Assembly (NCBI RefSeq): GCF_035998295.1 | Contig: NZ_DASYHS010000281.1 | Span: 1 to 35,769, forward strand | Direction: 5' to 3' | Source: DASYHS01 sp035998295 | GTDB taxonomy: Bacteria; Pseudomonadota; Alphaproteobacteria; Azospirillales; Azospirillaceae | Length of the DNA: 35,769 nt | Shown: positions 23,529-31,948 of the stretch, in pieces | Layout: each line of letters opens with the position of its first letter | How positions within the stretch are numbered: the stretch's first letter is position 1 | Translations under genes and position numbers: made by a program | The notes under the pieces: generated by a model | Told to the model about the DNA's origin: nothing | Database searches by the model: none | What the model saw: the letters and a program-made list of their open reading frames with translations, nothing else

Positions 23529-25403
23529 ATGGCCGACACGTCAGAAACCGATCGCTCGAAGATCGAGGCCGCCTTCGCCGGCTGGCCGTCGCTGCCCGCG
23601 ATGTTCTTCTCCCGGGCCGGGAGGCTCGGCCGGCACCCGCTGCTGCACGCGCGCCGGAACGGACGCTGGGTCGCCAGCACCTGGCAGGAGGTGGCAGACG
23701 ACGTCCGCCGATGCGCACGCGGCTTGCGCAGCCTGGGCATCGGGACCGGCGACCGCGTCGCCATTCTCTCGGAGAACCGCCCGGAATGGCTGGTCGCGGA
23801 CTTCGCGATCATGTCGGTGGGCGCGATCACCGTGCCCGTCTACACCACGGCGACGACGGCCGACCAGGCGCATGTGCTGAAGGACAGCGGCGCGCGCTGC
23901 GCCGTCGTCTCGACGCCCGGGCTGTTCCGCAAGGTCCTGCCGGCGATCCTCCAGGCCCCCGACCTTGCTACGGTCGTGACGCTCGCCCCGCCCGAAGCGG
24001 AGCGGGGTGCCGGCGTCGACGTGCTGGGCTGGAACGCGCTGCTCGACCGCGGCGTCGACCCCAACGACGTCGTGGAGGACGGGGTCGCGGCGATCGGCCG
24101 GGACGATCCGTGCTGCATCATCTACACCTCGGGGACGGGCGGGACACCGAAGGGGGCGCTGCTGTCCCACGACAACCTGCTGTCGAACTGCCTGGCGGCG
24201 GCGCTGCTGCTGGCGGAGATCGGCATCGGGCAGGACGAGCGCTTCCTGTCCTTCCTGCCGCTGAGCCACGCCTACGAGCACACGGCCGGGCAGATGTTCC
24301 CGCTGACGATCGGCGCCGAGATCGCCTACGCGGACTCGATGGACCGGCTCGCCTCCAGCATCGCGGAGATGAGGCCGACCCTGATCACCGCGGTCCCCAG
24401 GCTCTACGAGGTGCTGAGGGCGCGCATCCTGCGGGAGATGCGCAGCGGGGGCGGTATCGGCGCGAAGCTGTTCGCGCGCGCGCTGGCGCTGGAGGAACGC
24501 CGCGCCGGCGACCGCGCGTCGCGCTGGAGCGCCGCCGAGGACCGGCTGCTCGAACGCCTGGTGCGCAGCCGCGTGCGCCAGCGCTTCGGCGGCCGCCTCA
24601 AGGCCTTCATTTCCGGGGGCGCGCCGCTGTCCCCGGACGTGGCGCGGTTCTTCGACGCGGCGGGCCTGCGCATCCTGCAGGGCTACGGCCAGACCGAGGC
24701 CGCGCCTCTGATCAGCGTCAACCCGCCGACCGGCATCCGCCACGAAACCGTCGGCAAGCCCGTCCACGGAACCCAGGTCCGGATCGCGGAGGACGGCGAG
24801 ATCCTGGTTCGCGGCCCGCAGGTGATGCTGGGCTACTGGAACGACCCGGGCGCGACCGAGCGCGCGCTCGCCGGGGGGTGGCTGCACACCGGGGACATCG
24901 GCCGGATGGAGCCGGACGGCTACCTCGTCGTCACGGACCGCAAGAAGGACATCATCGTCACCACCAACGGCGAGAACCTCTCGCCGCGGCGCATCGAGTC
25001 GCTCCTAGTTCTGGAGCCGGAGATCAGCCAGGCGATCGCGATCGGCGACCACAAGCCCTATGTGGCGGCGCTCATCGTACCCGACCCCGAGCTCGCCGCC
25101 GACTGGGCCAGCCGCCACGACAAGCCCGGCGACCCTGCCCTGCTGATCGAGGACGCGGAGTTCCGCAGAATGGTCGCGACGGCGGTCGAGCGGGCCAATG
25201 CCTGCCTCTCGGCCACGGAACGGATCCGCCGCTTCGCCCTGCTGGCGGAGCCGTTCACGATCGAGAACGGCCTGCTGACGCCGACGCTGAAGGTGCGGCG
25301 CCAACTGGTGACGCGGACCCACGAAGCCGTCGTCTCCTCATTGTACCGCGACGCCGCGGCCTGGACGGCGCTCAGCTCCGCCAGCGCAGCACGCATTCCT
25401 TGA
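23529..25403 (+). CDS. Long-chain fatty-acid--CoA ligase-like AMP-forming synthetase
   Basis: 624-aa ANL-superfamily enzyme activating a carboxylic acid to acyl-CoA through an adenylate. Motifs: the P-loop IIYTSGTGGTPKG (about 198-208), LPLSHAYEHT, QGYGQTEAAP, the hinge YLVVTDRKKDIIVTTNGENL, and the catalytic C-terminal Lys in LTPTLKVRRQ. The length and the RKKD/GEN order fit FadD-type long-chain ligases of the FAA1-like branch. Its last 32 bp overlap antisense with the end of the Rieske gene. The preferred acyl chain is not readable. Confidence 0.9.
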   Translation: MADTSETDRSKIEAAFAGWPSLPAMFFSRAGRLGRHPLLHARRNGRWVASTWQEVADDVRRCARGLRSLGIGTGDRVAILSENRPEWLVADFAIMSVGAITVPVYTTATTADQAHVLKDSGARCAVVSTPGLFRKVLPAILQAPDLATVVTLAPPEAERGAGVDVLGWNALLDRGVDPNDVVEDGVAAIGRDDPCCIIYTSGTGGTPKGALLSHDNLLSNCLAAALLLAEIGIGQDERFLSFLPLSHAYEHTAGQMFPLTIGAEIAYADSMDRLASSIAEMRPTLITAVPRLYEVLRARILREMRSGGGIGAKLFARALALEERRAGDRASRWSAAEDRLLERLVRSRVRQRFGGRLKAFISGGAPLSPDVARFFDAAGLRILQGYGQTEAAPLISVNPPTGIRHETVGKPVHGTQVRIAEDGEILVRGPQVMLGYWNDPGATERALAGGWLHTGDIGRMEPDGYLVVTDRKKDIIVTTNGENLSPRRIESLLVLEPEISQAIAIGDHKPYVAALIVPDPELAADWASRHDKPGDPALLIEDAEFRRMVATAVERANACLSATERIRRFALLAEPFTIENGLLTPTLKVRRQLVTRTHEAVVSSLYRDAAAWTALSSASAARIP

Positions 25404-26433
25404 CCGGGTTCCGGAAGGGACGCTCCTCCTCCTCGCTGCGCACCCATTCCCGCTTGAGCTGATGGTACCAGCGGGCCTGGGTGTCGGCGTCGCGGATCAG
25501 CATCAGCGCGGGGTCGTGCTTCAATCCCTCCTGCTGCTGGACGACCACGTCCCTGTCCTGGCCCAGGAAGCGGCGCACATAGGGCCGCAGCACCGGCTTG
25601 AGCGCGGACAGCCACGGCATCGTCCAGTAGACGCAGTGATTGACCTCGCTCATCGTCCAGCTGACGGGCGTCACCGTCGTCAGGTTGACGAGCGTGTGGT
25701 CGCCGGCGGCGATATGCTCGATCCGCACGCCGGGCAGCCGGAAGGTGATCTCGGTCGAGGGACGGCCGCCGACCAGCTTGTAGGCGCGGCTGTTCGTCGA
25801 GGGCGAGTGACGGCGCATCTGGAAGCCGTAGGGCACCGGGCCGAACGCCTTCGCCTTCTCGTGGATCGACCGGCGCGAGCGCCAGAACCAGCTCTTGTGC
25901 ACCCAGGGCCCATGGGCCGGGTCCATCAGCCCGATCACGGCATGGTCGACGAAGCAGGGGAACGCCATCGTCTCGACGAGGCGGGGGCCCGGTGCCCCGA
26001 TGCCGGGGACCCTGGGGACGTCGCGCTCGTCGCCCTCCGGAGGGGGCTCGCGGTCGCCGAACCACACCCACAGGTTCCCGTCCACCTCCCGGCACGGCCG
26101 GCCCTTCACCCGGATGCGGCCGACGTCGAGGTCCTGGCCTTCGCACAGCGACGGGATCGCCGTGCAGCGGCCGTCCCCGTCGAAGCGCCAGCCGTGGTAG
26201 CGGCACTCGACCTCCCGGCCGTCGAAGGCGCCGTAGGACAGCGGGATGCCGCGATGCGGGCAGATGTCGCGGAGCGCGAAGACCGACCCGTCGTCGCGGC
26301 GGCCGAACAGCAGCGGCTCGCCGAGCAAGGTCTTCGCGACCATGGCTCCGCGCTTCAGGCGGATGCCCGGAAGCGCGAAGTACCAGATGTTGCGCAGGAG
26401 GAAATCCCGCTCGTCGGTCGGGGGCGGCGTCAA
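25372..26433 (-). CDS. Rieske non-heme iron oxygenase, alpha subunit
   Basis: 353-aa oxygenase of the aromatic-ring hydroxylating/O-demethylase type. The Rieske cluster ligands are Cys58-His60 (CPHRG) and Cys77-His80 (CRYHGW). The mononuclear iron site begins with Asp171, His174 and His179 in MDPAHGPWVH. The N-terminus DFLLRNIWYFALPG resembles vanillate-demethylase-like monooxygenases. No reductase or ferredoxin gene is nearby, so electrons come from elsewhere. trkH lies 118 bp upstream; the tail overlaps the acyl-CoA ligase antisense. Confidence 0.88.
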   Translation of the reverse strand: MTPPPTDERDFLLRNIWYFALPGIRLKRGAMVAKTLLGEPLLFGRRDDGSVFALRDICPHRGIPLSYGAFDGREVECRYHGWRFDGDGRCTAIPSLCEGQDLDVGRIRVKGRPCREVDGNLWVWFGDREPPPEGDERDVPRVPGIGAPGPRLVETMAFPCFVDHAVIGLMDPAHGPWVHKSWFWRSRRSIHEKAKAFGPVPYGFQMRRHSPSTNSRAYKLVGGRPSTEITFRLPGVRIEHIAAGDHTLVNLTTVTPVSWTMSEVNHCVYWTMPWLSALKPVLRPYVRRFLGQDRDVVVQQQEGLKHDPALMLIRDADTQARWYHQLKREWVRSEEEERPFRNPVKECVLRWRS

Positions 26434-26496
26434 GGCGCGGTGATCCTTCGTCGTCAGCCGGAGCGCGGCAGTCTTTTCACAGGGACGGATGCTTGT

Positions 26497-26532
26497 ACAG
26501 GGGCGTTTGAGGGGGCGTTCGAGGGGGCATTC
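26497..26532. repeat. 12-bp tandem repeat, three imperfect copies, after trkH
   Basis: Units ACAGGGGCGTTT (26497-26508), GAGGGGGCGTTC (26509-26520) and GAGGGGGCATTC (26521-26532), in the trkH-Rieske gap. Non-coding on both real frames. The third copy runs into the hairpin behind trkH. Confidence 0.85.
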
Positions 26533-26552
26533 GGCCGCGGAGAGGGCCGAAT
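26529..26552 (-). terminator. Hairpin at the trkH stop codon
   Basis: ATTCGGCC (26529-26536) and GGCCGAAT (26545-26552), with an 8-base loop. On the minus strand it starts at the last base of the trkH stop. No T-run, so termination is only inferred. Confidence 0.5.
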
Positions 26553-28006
26553 CACCGCATCCAGAACTTGGGGTTCAGCAGCACCAGGACCGTGAAGAAC
26601 TCGAGCCGGCCGAGCAGCATCGCGACCGACAGCACCCATTTGGCGCTGTCGGGCAGCGACGAGAAGTTGCCGACCGGGCCGATGACGGGACCGAGCCCGG
26701 GGCCGACGTTGGCGATGGCGGTGGCGGCGCCGGAGATGGCTGTCAGGAAGTCGAGCCCGATCGCCGACAGGATCACGAAGGTGATCAGGATCGAAGCGAC
26801 AAAGGCGAAGCCGAAGGCCATCACCGAGACCATGATGTCGTTGTCGACGGGCTTGCCGCCATAGGTCAGCGGCATCATGCGGTGCGGGCTGTAGAGCCGT
26901 ATCAGTTGCACCCGCATCACCATGAACAGGATCTCGAAGCGGAACACCTTGATGCCGCCCGTCGTCGAGCCCGTGCAGCCACCGATCACCGTCAGGATCA
27001 GGAACACGCCCACCGCGAACGGCCCCCAGAGACCATAATCCGTCGAGGCGTAGCCGGTCGTGGTGACGACCGAGACGATATTGAACGTAGCGAGCCGTAG
27101 CGCGTCGTGCCAGGCGATCTCCGCGGTTTGCGACAGCCAACCACCCATCGCCAGCGAGATCACCGCCAGGAACCCGAGGAACCAGCGGACCTGACTGTCT
27201 CGCCACAGCGATCGGCCATCGCCCCTCGCCAAGCTGATGAGACGGACGAACGGCAGGGCCCCGATCACCATGAACACGGTCAGGACCCAATGCACCGCCG
27301 CACTGTCCCAATGGCCGACCGAGGCATCCTTGGTGGAGAAGCCCGCCGTCGAAACCGCCGTCATCGCATGATTGACCGCATCGAAGGTCGGCATTCCGGA
27401 AAGCGTCAGCAGCACGGTGCAGGCGATCGTGAGCCCGAGATAGATCCAGCCGAGCGCCACCGCAAGGTCGCTTGCCCGGGGCACGACCTTGTCGGAGCGG
27501 TCGGAGGACTCCGCCCGGAAGAGCTGCATCCCGCCGACCCGCAGGAACGGCAGGATCGCGATGCCCATGGCGATGATCCCGAGACCACCCAGCCATTGCA
27601 GCAGCGAGCGCCACAGCAGCAGTCCGGGGGCGAGCCGGTCGAGACCGACGATCACGGTGGCTCCCGTCGTCGTCAGCCCCGACATCGCTTCGAAATAAGC
27701 GTCGGTGAAGTCGAGGCGCGTCTCGGCGAAGATGAAGGGCAGCGCCCCGAAGGTGCAGACCACGATCCAGGCGAAGGTCGTCAGCAGGAAGGTCTGGCGC
27801 AGGTTCAGGGTCTTGGCCGGCGTCCAGTTGGTCAGAACCAGCAGGACGCCGAAGAAGAGCGTCAGGGCCGACGCGGTGCCGAACACGAACCAGTCCGAAT
27901 TGCCGACCGCGAGATCGACGACCATCGGGGCAAGCATGGCCACCGCCACGATGATCAGCAGGTTGCCGATCACGTAGAAGACCGGGCGAACGTCGATGGC
28001 CACCAT
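26552..28006 (-). CDS. trkH: TrkH-family potassium transporter
   Basis: 484-aa membrane subunit of a Trk-type K+ uptake system. Family-typical selectivity-filter loops are visible: LTTTGATV, AVSTAGFS, VTTTGYAS and the IANVGPGLG loop, each with the conserved Gly. GSTTGGIKVFR is the classic TrkH motif. About ten hydrophobic segments are present. ATG 28006 (MVAIDVRPVFYVIGN) gives a normal family length; the frame to 28165 is leader. No trkA or other K+ gene is beside it. Ribosome-binding signal is weak. Confidence 0.93.
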   Translation of the reverse strand: MVAIDVRPVFYVIGNLLIIVAVAMLAPMVVDLAVGNSDWFVFGTASALTLFFGVLLVLTNWTPAKTLNLRQTFLLTTFAWIVVCTFGALPFIFAETRLDFTDAYFEAMSGLTTTGATVIVGLDRLAPGLLLWRSLLQWLGGLGIIAMGIAILPFLRVGGMQLFRAESSDRSDKVVPRASDLAVALGWIYLGLTIACTVLLTLSGMPTFDAVNHAMTAVSTAGFSTKDASVGHWDSAAVHWVLTVFMVIGALPFVRLISLARGDGRSLWRDSQVRWFLGFLAVISLAMGGWLSQTAEIAWHDALRLATFNIVSVVTTTGYASTDYGLWGPFAVGVFLILTVIGGCTGSTTGGIKVFRFEILFMVMRVQLIRLYSPHRMMPLTYGGKPVDNDIMVSVMAFGFAFVASILITFVILSAIGLDFLTAISGAATAIANVGPGLGPVIGPVGNFSSLPDSAKWVLSVAMLLGRLEFFTVLVLLNPKFWMR

Positions 28007-28348
28007 GATCCTGGGCGGGTTCCGCGATGGAGGGGCGGGACGCGGCTGCGCCCGGGCACCCGCCTCTATAAGCCCGCTTCCGGCCTCTGTCCAGCCGACG
28101 AGCCGCCGCTGGCTCCGGCGCCCGCCATCGCGGAGTGAAAGCGACCTACGGCAAGCCGACCACAAGGTTCCGCCGAAACAGACAATGAAAAGAAAAAACG
28201 CATAAAATTATAATAGAAATGAGAGAAAATCCTTTAGGGAATATATCGATTGTATGAAGAAATAAGATTCCGTTGACACGGTACTTCTTTTGCGTCGGAG
28301 TGTGCTCTACCTGTTATTTTCGACAGGTGCCCGTAATGGAGGGAAGCG
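28007..28348. other. Divergent intergenic region with an AT-rich block
   Basis: 342 bp between divergent trkH and the triple-CMD gene. From about 28171 to 28290 the composition drops sharply: 28201-28260 has 15 G/C in 60 bases. It contains TATAAT (28209-28214), readable on both strands, and TTGACA (28273-28278), but no matching -10 at 16-18 bp from that TTGACA. No gene is seen. It likely carries promoters for both genes and may bind nucleoid proteins. Confidence 0.6.
28309..28328 (+). promoter_or_regulatory. Inverted repeat before the triple-CMD gene
   Basis: ACCTGT (28309-28314) and ACAGGT (28323-28328) flank the 8-base TATTTTCG. It lies 9 bases before the GGAGGG ribosome-binding site (28338-28343). 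Possible operator or 5'-leader hairpin. Confidence 0.45.
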
Positions 28349-29743
28349 ATGCAACAGATGCCTCGGAACGACGAACATCCCGCCTCCGCGAACGACATCG
28401 AGATCCTGCAGGCGAGCGGCGGCCTTACCGGCAGGCGGCAGTTCCTCGCCCGCGGCGCCGGGGTGCTGGCGGCAGGCGCGGTCGCGGCACCAGTCCTGGC
28501 CCCGGCGCTGGCCCCGGCCGCCGCCGCGGCCGGCACCGCCGCCGACGCGACATACGCGCGGGGCCTGGAGCTGCTGCGCAGCCTCCTCGGACAGGAGGGC
28601 GAAGCCTCGGCCAGGGCGCTTTCGGCCCTATCGCCCGACCTCGCGCGGCTCGCGGTCGCGGTGCCCTACGGCGAGGTCGCGGCACGGCCGGGGCTCGACC
28701 TCAAGACGCGCACGCTGTGCACGGTGTCCTCGCTGATGGCGCTCGGCAGCCAGCAGGACGAGACCAAGCGGCACATGGGCGCCTATCTCGGCGTCGGCGG
28801 CACGCCGCGCGAGCTGGTCGAACTCGTGATCCTGACCATCGCGGTGATCGGCTTCCCGGTCGCGATCAACGCCACCGCGCTGGTGCGCGACGTGCTGCGC
28901 AGCCGCGGCATCGAGATGGCGGCCGTGCCGCCGGTCACCGACAGCGGCGAGGAGCGCCACGCCCGCGGCCTGGCGCACCTGGCGGCGCTGTCGGGCGGCG
29001 ACCCCGAACGCTACCTGCCCGACCACGCCGACGCCGCGCCGGAGCTGGCGCGCTGGGCCGTCGAGTTCGCCCATGGCGAGGTCCTGTCGCGCGACGGGCT
29101 GGAGGCGAAGGCGAAGCAGCTCGCGGTCGTCTCGATGCTGGCGACGGTGGGCGACCGGACGGACGCGCTGCGCCTCCATCTGCACGGGGCACTCGCACGC
29201 GGCGCCACGCGCGAGGAGATCGCGGAACTGCTGATGCAGATCGGCGTCCAGGCCGGATTCCCGAAGATGGCGAAGGCGGCAGCGGTGGCCGAAGCGGTCC
29301 TCGCGGGAGCCGGCGCGGACGCCGCCGCCAAGCCGGTCGCCGCCCGCACGATCGTCTCGGAGACGAAGGCGGCGCGCCTGAAGCGCGGCATGGACACGAT
29401 GGGGCAGACGTCGCAGTCGGCCGGCGAGGCGGTGATCCGCAGCTTCGACGACATCGCGCCCGACATCGGGATCATGATCGTCGAGCACGCCTATGGCGAC
29501 ATCTTCATGCGCACGGGCATCGACGCCAAGACGCGCGAGCTGACCGCCGTCGCGGCGATGGCCGCGGTCGGCACGCAGACGACGGTGACGCCGCTGAAGG
29601 TCCACATCGCCGCCGCGCTCAACGTCGGCGCGACCCGGGCCGAGATCGTCGAGACGCTGTACAACCTCCTGCCCTATTGCGGCTATCCCGTGATCGAGCA
29701 GGCGATGGCGGTCGCGGCGGAGGAGTTCAGCCGGCGGGCCTGA
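28349..29743 (+). CDS. Tat-exported protein with three tandem carboxymuconolactone-decarboxylase domains
   Basis: 464-aa protein. A twin-arginine signal (GRRQFLARGAG, Arg29-Arg30, then an Ala-rich hydrophobic core to about residue 62) predicts folded export to the periplasm. Three CMD (PF02627-type) repeats follow, at about 66-183, 201-320 and 340-460. Each has a lead helix (ARGLELL, ARGLAHL, KRGMDTM), a GE/GD then RxGLDxK-like segment, an aligned His (142, 277, 419), a GATREE-like turn and a GFP/GYP element. The AhpD CxxC redox pair is absent, so these are gamma-CMD type. GGAGGG lies 5 bases before ATG 28349. Substrate unknown; no lactone-pathway genes nearby. Confidence 0.85.
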   Translation: MQQMPRNDEHPASANDIEILQASGGLTGRRQFLARGAGVLAAGAVAAPVLAPALAPAAAAAGTAADATYARGLELLRSLLGQEGEASARALSALSPDLARLAVAVPYGEVAARPGLDLKTRTLCTVSSLMALGSQQDETKRHMGAYLGVGGTPRELVELVILTIAVIGFPVAINATALVRDVLRSRGIEMAAVPPVTDSGEERHARGLAHLAALSGGDPERYLPDHADAAPELARWAVEFAHGEVLSRDGLEAKAKQLAVVSMLATVGDRTDALRLHLHGALARGATREEIAELLMQIGVQAGFPKMAKAAAVAEAVLAGAGADAAAKPVAARTIVSETKAARLKRGMDTMGQTSQSAGEAVIRSFDDIAPDIGIMIVEHAYGDIFMRTGIDAKTRELTAVAAMAAVGTQTTVTPLKVHIAAALNVGATRAEIVETLYNLLPYCGYPVIEQAMAVAAEEFSRRA

Positions 29744-29785
29744 CCGGGCAAGGGCCGGGAGCGCGCTCCCGGCCCGTCTCCGGCG

Positions 29786-30049
29786 TCACTCCATGCCGAG
29801 CGCCGCCTTGTACAGCTCGAGCAGTTCCTCCATCTCCTGGCGCTCCTCCTTGGCCTGCTTGCGCAGCCGCAGGATCTGCCGGATGATCTTGGTGTCGAAG
29901 CCGGTCCCCTTGGCCTCCGCCATCACGTCCTTGATGTCGTCCTGAAGCCCCTTCTTCTCCTCCTCGAGGCGCTCGAGGCGCTCGATGAAGGAGCGCAGGC
30001 GGTCGGCCGCGATCCCGCCGACGTCGTTGCTCGTCTCAGCCATGGCCAT
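29786..30049 (-). CDS. gapR: GapR (DUF2312) nucleoid-associated protein
   Basis: 87-aa DUF2312 protein. In Caulobacter, GapR is an essential nucleoid-associated protein that encircles overtwisted AT-rich DNA and stimulates topoisomerases. Seen: a long basic/acidic coiled coil LRSFIERLERLEEEKKGLQ, then DDIKDVMAEAKGTGFDTKII, RQILRLRKQAKEERQEMEEL and the short tail LYKAALGME. ATG 30049 (MAMAETSN) has GGAGAG 5 bases upstream; ATG 30043 is also possible. The FIERLERLEEE stretch is coded by near-perfect 9-bp repeats. Neighbour of the N-formylglutamate amidohydrolase. Confidence 0.92.
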   Translation of the reverse strand: MAMAETSNDVGGIAADRLRSFIERLERLEEEKKGLQDDIKDVMAEAKGTGFDTKIIRQILRLRKQAKEERQEMEELLELYKAALGME

Positions 30050-30185
30050 GGGTCTCTCCGAGTTCGGTGTCCGGGGTCCGAGCGGTGCCGCCCCGACGGC
30101 CCATCGGAGGCATCGGGGGCTACTCGGAAGAGGCGGGACCTTATCCAGCCGCGCGCCGCGAGGCAAGAGCGGCGGCGGGCCGGGA

Positions 30186-31040
30186 TCAGTATCTCTCGAC
30201 GCGGTACAGGGCGGGATCGTCGAGCAGCGGCGACAGCGCCCCGGCGAGGATGCCGGCCCATTCCGCCTCGCCCGCGGGCGTCACCACCAGGTCCTGGCGC
30301 AGCTCGACCAGCACGTGGGGCAGGCCGCGCCGCGTGGCGTGGACGTCCGTGGTCGAACCGAGGGTGTCGCGGCCGGTATAGGGCTCGTTGTCGCCGACCA
30401 CGAGGCGGGGATCGCGGCGCAGCGCCTCGATCAGCGGCACGGACAGCCGCGGGTCGCGGTCCCACAGCACGCCCAGGTGCCACGGCCGCTCGAACCCCCG
30501 CATCACCGGGGTGAAGCTGTGGATCGACACGATCGCCGGCACCCGCCCCTCGCCCAGCATCCGGTCGATCTCCGCGGCGACGGCGGCGTGGTAGGGGTCG
30601 TAGATCGCCTGGCGCCGGGCCGCGACCTCCGCCGCGCCGAGGCCGCGGTTGCCCGGCACGACGACGCCGTCGCTGATCTCCGGCAGCCAGGTCGGGTCGT
30701 CGACCGCCCGGTTGATGTCGACGACGAGGCGCGAGTATCCGGACAGCACGGCCGGCGCATCGAACCGCCGCGACAGCAGCCGCGTCACCCCGGCGGCCCC
30801 GACGTCGTAGGCGATGTGGCGCCCGAACGCCGCCTCGTCGAGGCCGAGCCGGCCGAGCCGCGCCGGCACCGCGTTGGCGGCATGGTCGCACAGCACGAGC
30901 ACCGGGGCGCGTCCCTCGCGGTTCAGGACCGTGACCGGCGGCGGATCGCCGGGGCCGAGCGGGGACGGACAGGAGGGATCGGAGGCGGTCGGCACTGGAT
31001 CGGCAGGTCGCATCGGCGGTCCGGGCGCTGCGCGGCGCAT
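30186..31040 (-). CDS. N-formylglutamate amidohydrolase family protein
   Basis: 284-aa member of the FGase family, which hydrolyse N-formylglutamate (histidine breakdown) or related N-acyl amino acids. Seen: LVLCDHAANAVPARLG, the zinc-region AYDVGAAGVTRLL, GYSRLVVDINR, IVSIHSFTPV and the VGDNEPYTGRDT motif, all conserved in the family. No other histidine-utilisation gene is present, so the substrate may differ. The start is uncertain (ATG 31040 or 31013; neither has a clear ribosome-binding site). gapR follows at 136 bp; the gene is divergent from gntR. Confidence 0.87.
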   Translation of the reverse strand: MRRAAPGPPMRPADPVPTASDPSCPSPLGPGDPPPVTVLNREGRAPVLVLCDHAANAVPARLGRLGLDEAAFGRHIAYDVGAAGVTRLLSRRFDAPAVLSGYSRLVVDINRAVDDPTWLPEISDGVVVPGNRGLGAAEVAARRQAIYDPYHAAVAAEIDRMLGEGRVPAIVSIHSFTPVMRGFERPWHLGVLWDRDPRLSVPLIEALRRDPRLVVGDNEPYTGRDTLGSTTDVHATRRGLPHVLVELRQDLVVTPAGEAEWAGILAGALSPLLDDPALYRVERY

Positions 31041-31072
31041 CGGCCGCTCGACGGGCCTTTTAGCCCGAAACC

Positions 31073-31106
31073 CGGGTCGATGCCAGCGGGACCGGCATCG
31101 GACCCG
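31073..31106. promoter_or_regulatory. Long inverted repeat in the gntR upstream region
   Basis: CGGGTCGATGCC (31073-31084) faces GGCATCGGACCCG (31094-31106), complementary but for one extra base, with a 9-base spacer. It lies about 80 bp before gntR and in the divergent promoter of the amidohydrolase. Candidate operator for the adjacent GntR protein. Confidence 0.5.
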
Positions 31107-31183
31107 CGAAGCGCACCCCCTGGTGTGCGACCGGCAACGGCATTACCATCGCGGCTGGCCCAGACGCGGGCGGGAGAGGACCA

Positions 31184-31948
31184 TTGGACGTGACGGAACA
31201 GGCGCCCGACGGCCCGGCGGCAGAACATTTGGGCGACAGGGTGAGCGACCGGGTCGCCGCCCGGCTGCTCGACAGCATCGCGCGCGGGGAGCTGACGCCG
31301 GGCCAGCGCCTGCCGGGCGAGCGCCAGCTCGCCGAGCAGATGGGCGTCAGCCGCGTCTCGGTCCGCGCGGCGCTGCAGCGCCTCAAGACCCAGGGTTTCC
31401 TGGCCGCGGTCCAGGGCGGCGGGACGCGGGTGCTGTCCTCGACCCGCGACATGGACCCGGCGCTGACCGAGCTGATCCGGGTCAAGCTCGACAACCTGTA
31501 CGACCTCGCGGAGATCCGCCTCGTGCTGGAGGCCTGGGCCGCCGGCCGCGCGGCGCGCAACGCGACCGCGGAGCACCTGGACGAAATGGGGCGCACGATC
31601 GGGCGCATGGCCGACCCGGCCCGGCTGGCCCAGCGCGGACGCGACGACATGGAGTTCCACCTCGCGGTCGGCAAGGCGTCGGGCAGCCCCGTCTACACCC
31701 ATATCCTGTCGGTGATCCGCGAGACGCTCGGCCACATGCTGGACTTCCACCGGCACGAGCTGTTCGCCGCCGACGACGATCTGACGGTGCTGGAACACCA
31801 CCGCGCCGTCCACGCCGCGATCGCGGCCCGCGACCCGCAGCGCGCGTCGGACGCGATGAGGGCGCATCTGGCCTGGGTGCTGGAGCGCTACCACTTGGCC
31901 GGGCTCGGCCGCTTTTCCAGAACGAAACCGGGAGGCCCCGCCCGATGA
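31184..31948 (+). CDS. GntR-family (FadR/FCD type) transcriptional regulator
   Basis: 254-aa regulator. The winged helix-turn-helix occupies about residues 18-85 (TPGQRLPGERQLAEQMGVSR, continuing VSVRAALQRLKTQGFL). The FCD ligand-binding domain follows, with EIRLVLEAWAA, the metal-site acids and histidines in DMEFHLAVGKASGSPVY, HMLDFHRHELF and EHHRAVHAAI. Start is TTG 31184 (AGAGG 5 bases upstream) or GTG 31190. Its stop overlaps the cupin ATG in ATGA. It probably senses an organic acid and controls the cupin/kinase genes downstream. Confidence 0.9.
   Translation: MDVTEQAPDGPAAEHLGDRVSDRVAARLLDSIARGELTPGQRLPGERQLAEQMGVSRVSVRAALQRLKTQGFLAAVQGGGTRVLSSTRDMDPALTELIRVKLDNLYDLAEIRLVLEAWAAGRAARNATAEHLDEMGRTIGRMADPARLAQRGRDDMEFHLAVGKASGSPVYTHILSVIRETLGHMLDFHRHELFAADDDLTVLEHHRAVHAAIAARDPQRASDAMRAHLAWVLERYHLAGLGRFSRTKPGGPAR

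Noticed and set aside
26454..27614. Alternative minus-strand frame in trkH ending in a PSNA repeat
   Set aside because: Out of frame with trkH, whose own frame has all family motifs; the apparent repeat is the non-coding 12-bp tandem.
28234..28536. 100-codon minus-strand frame in the AT-rich gap
   Set aside because: Mostly antisense of the triple-CMD signal peptide; no ribosome-binding site or family match.
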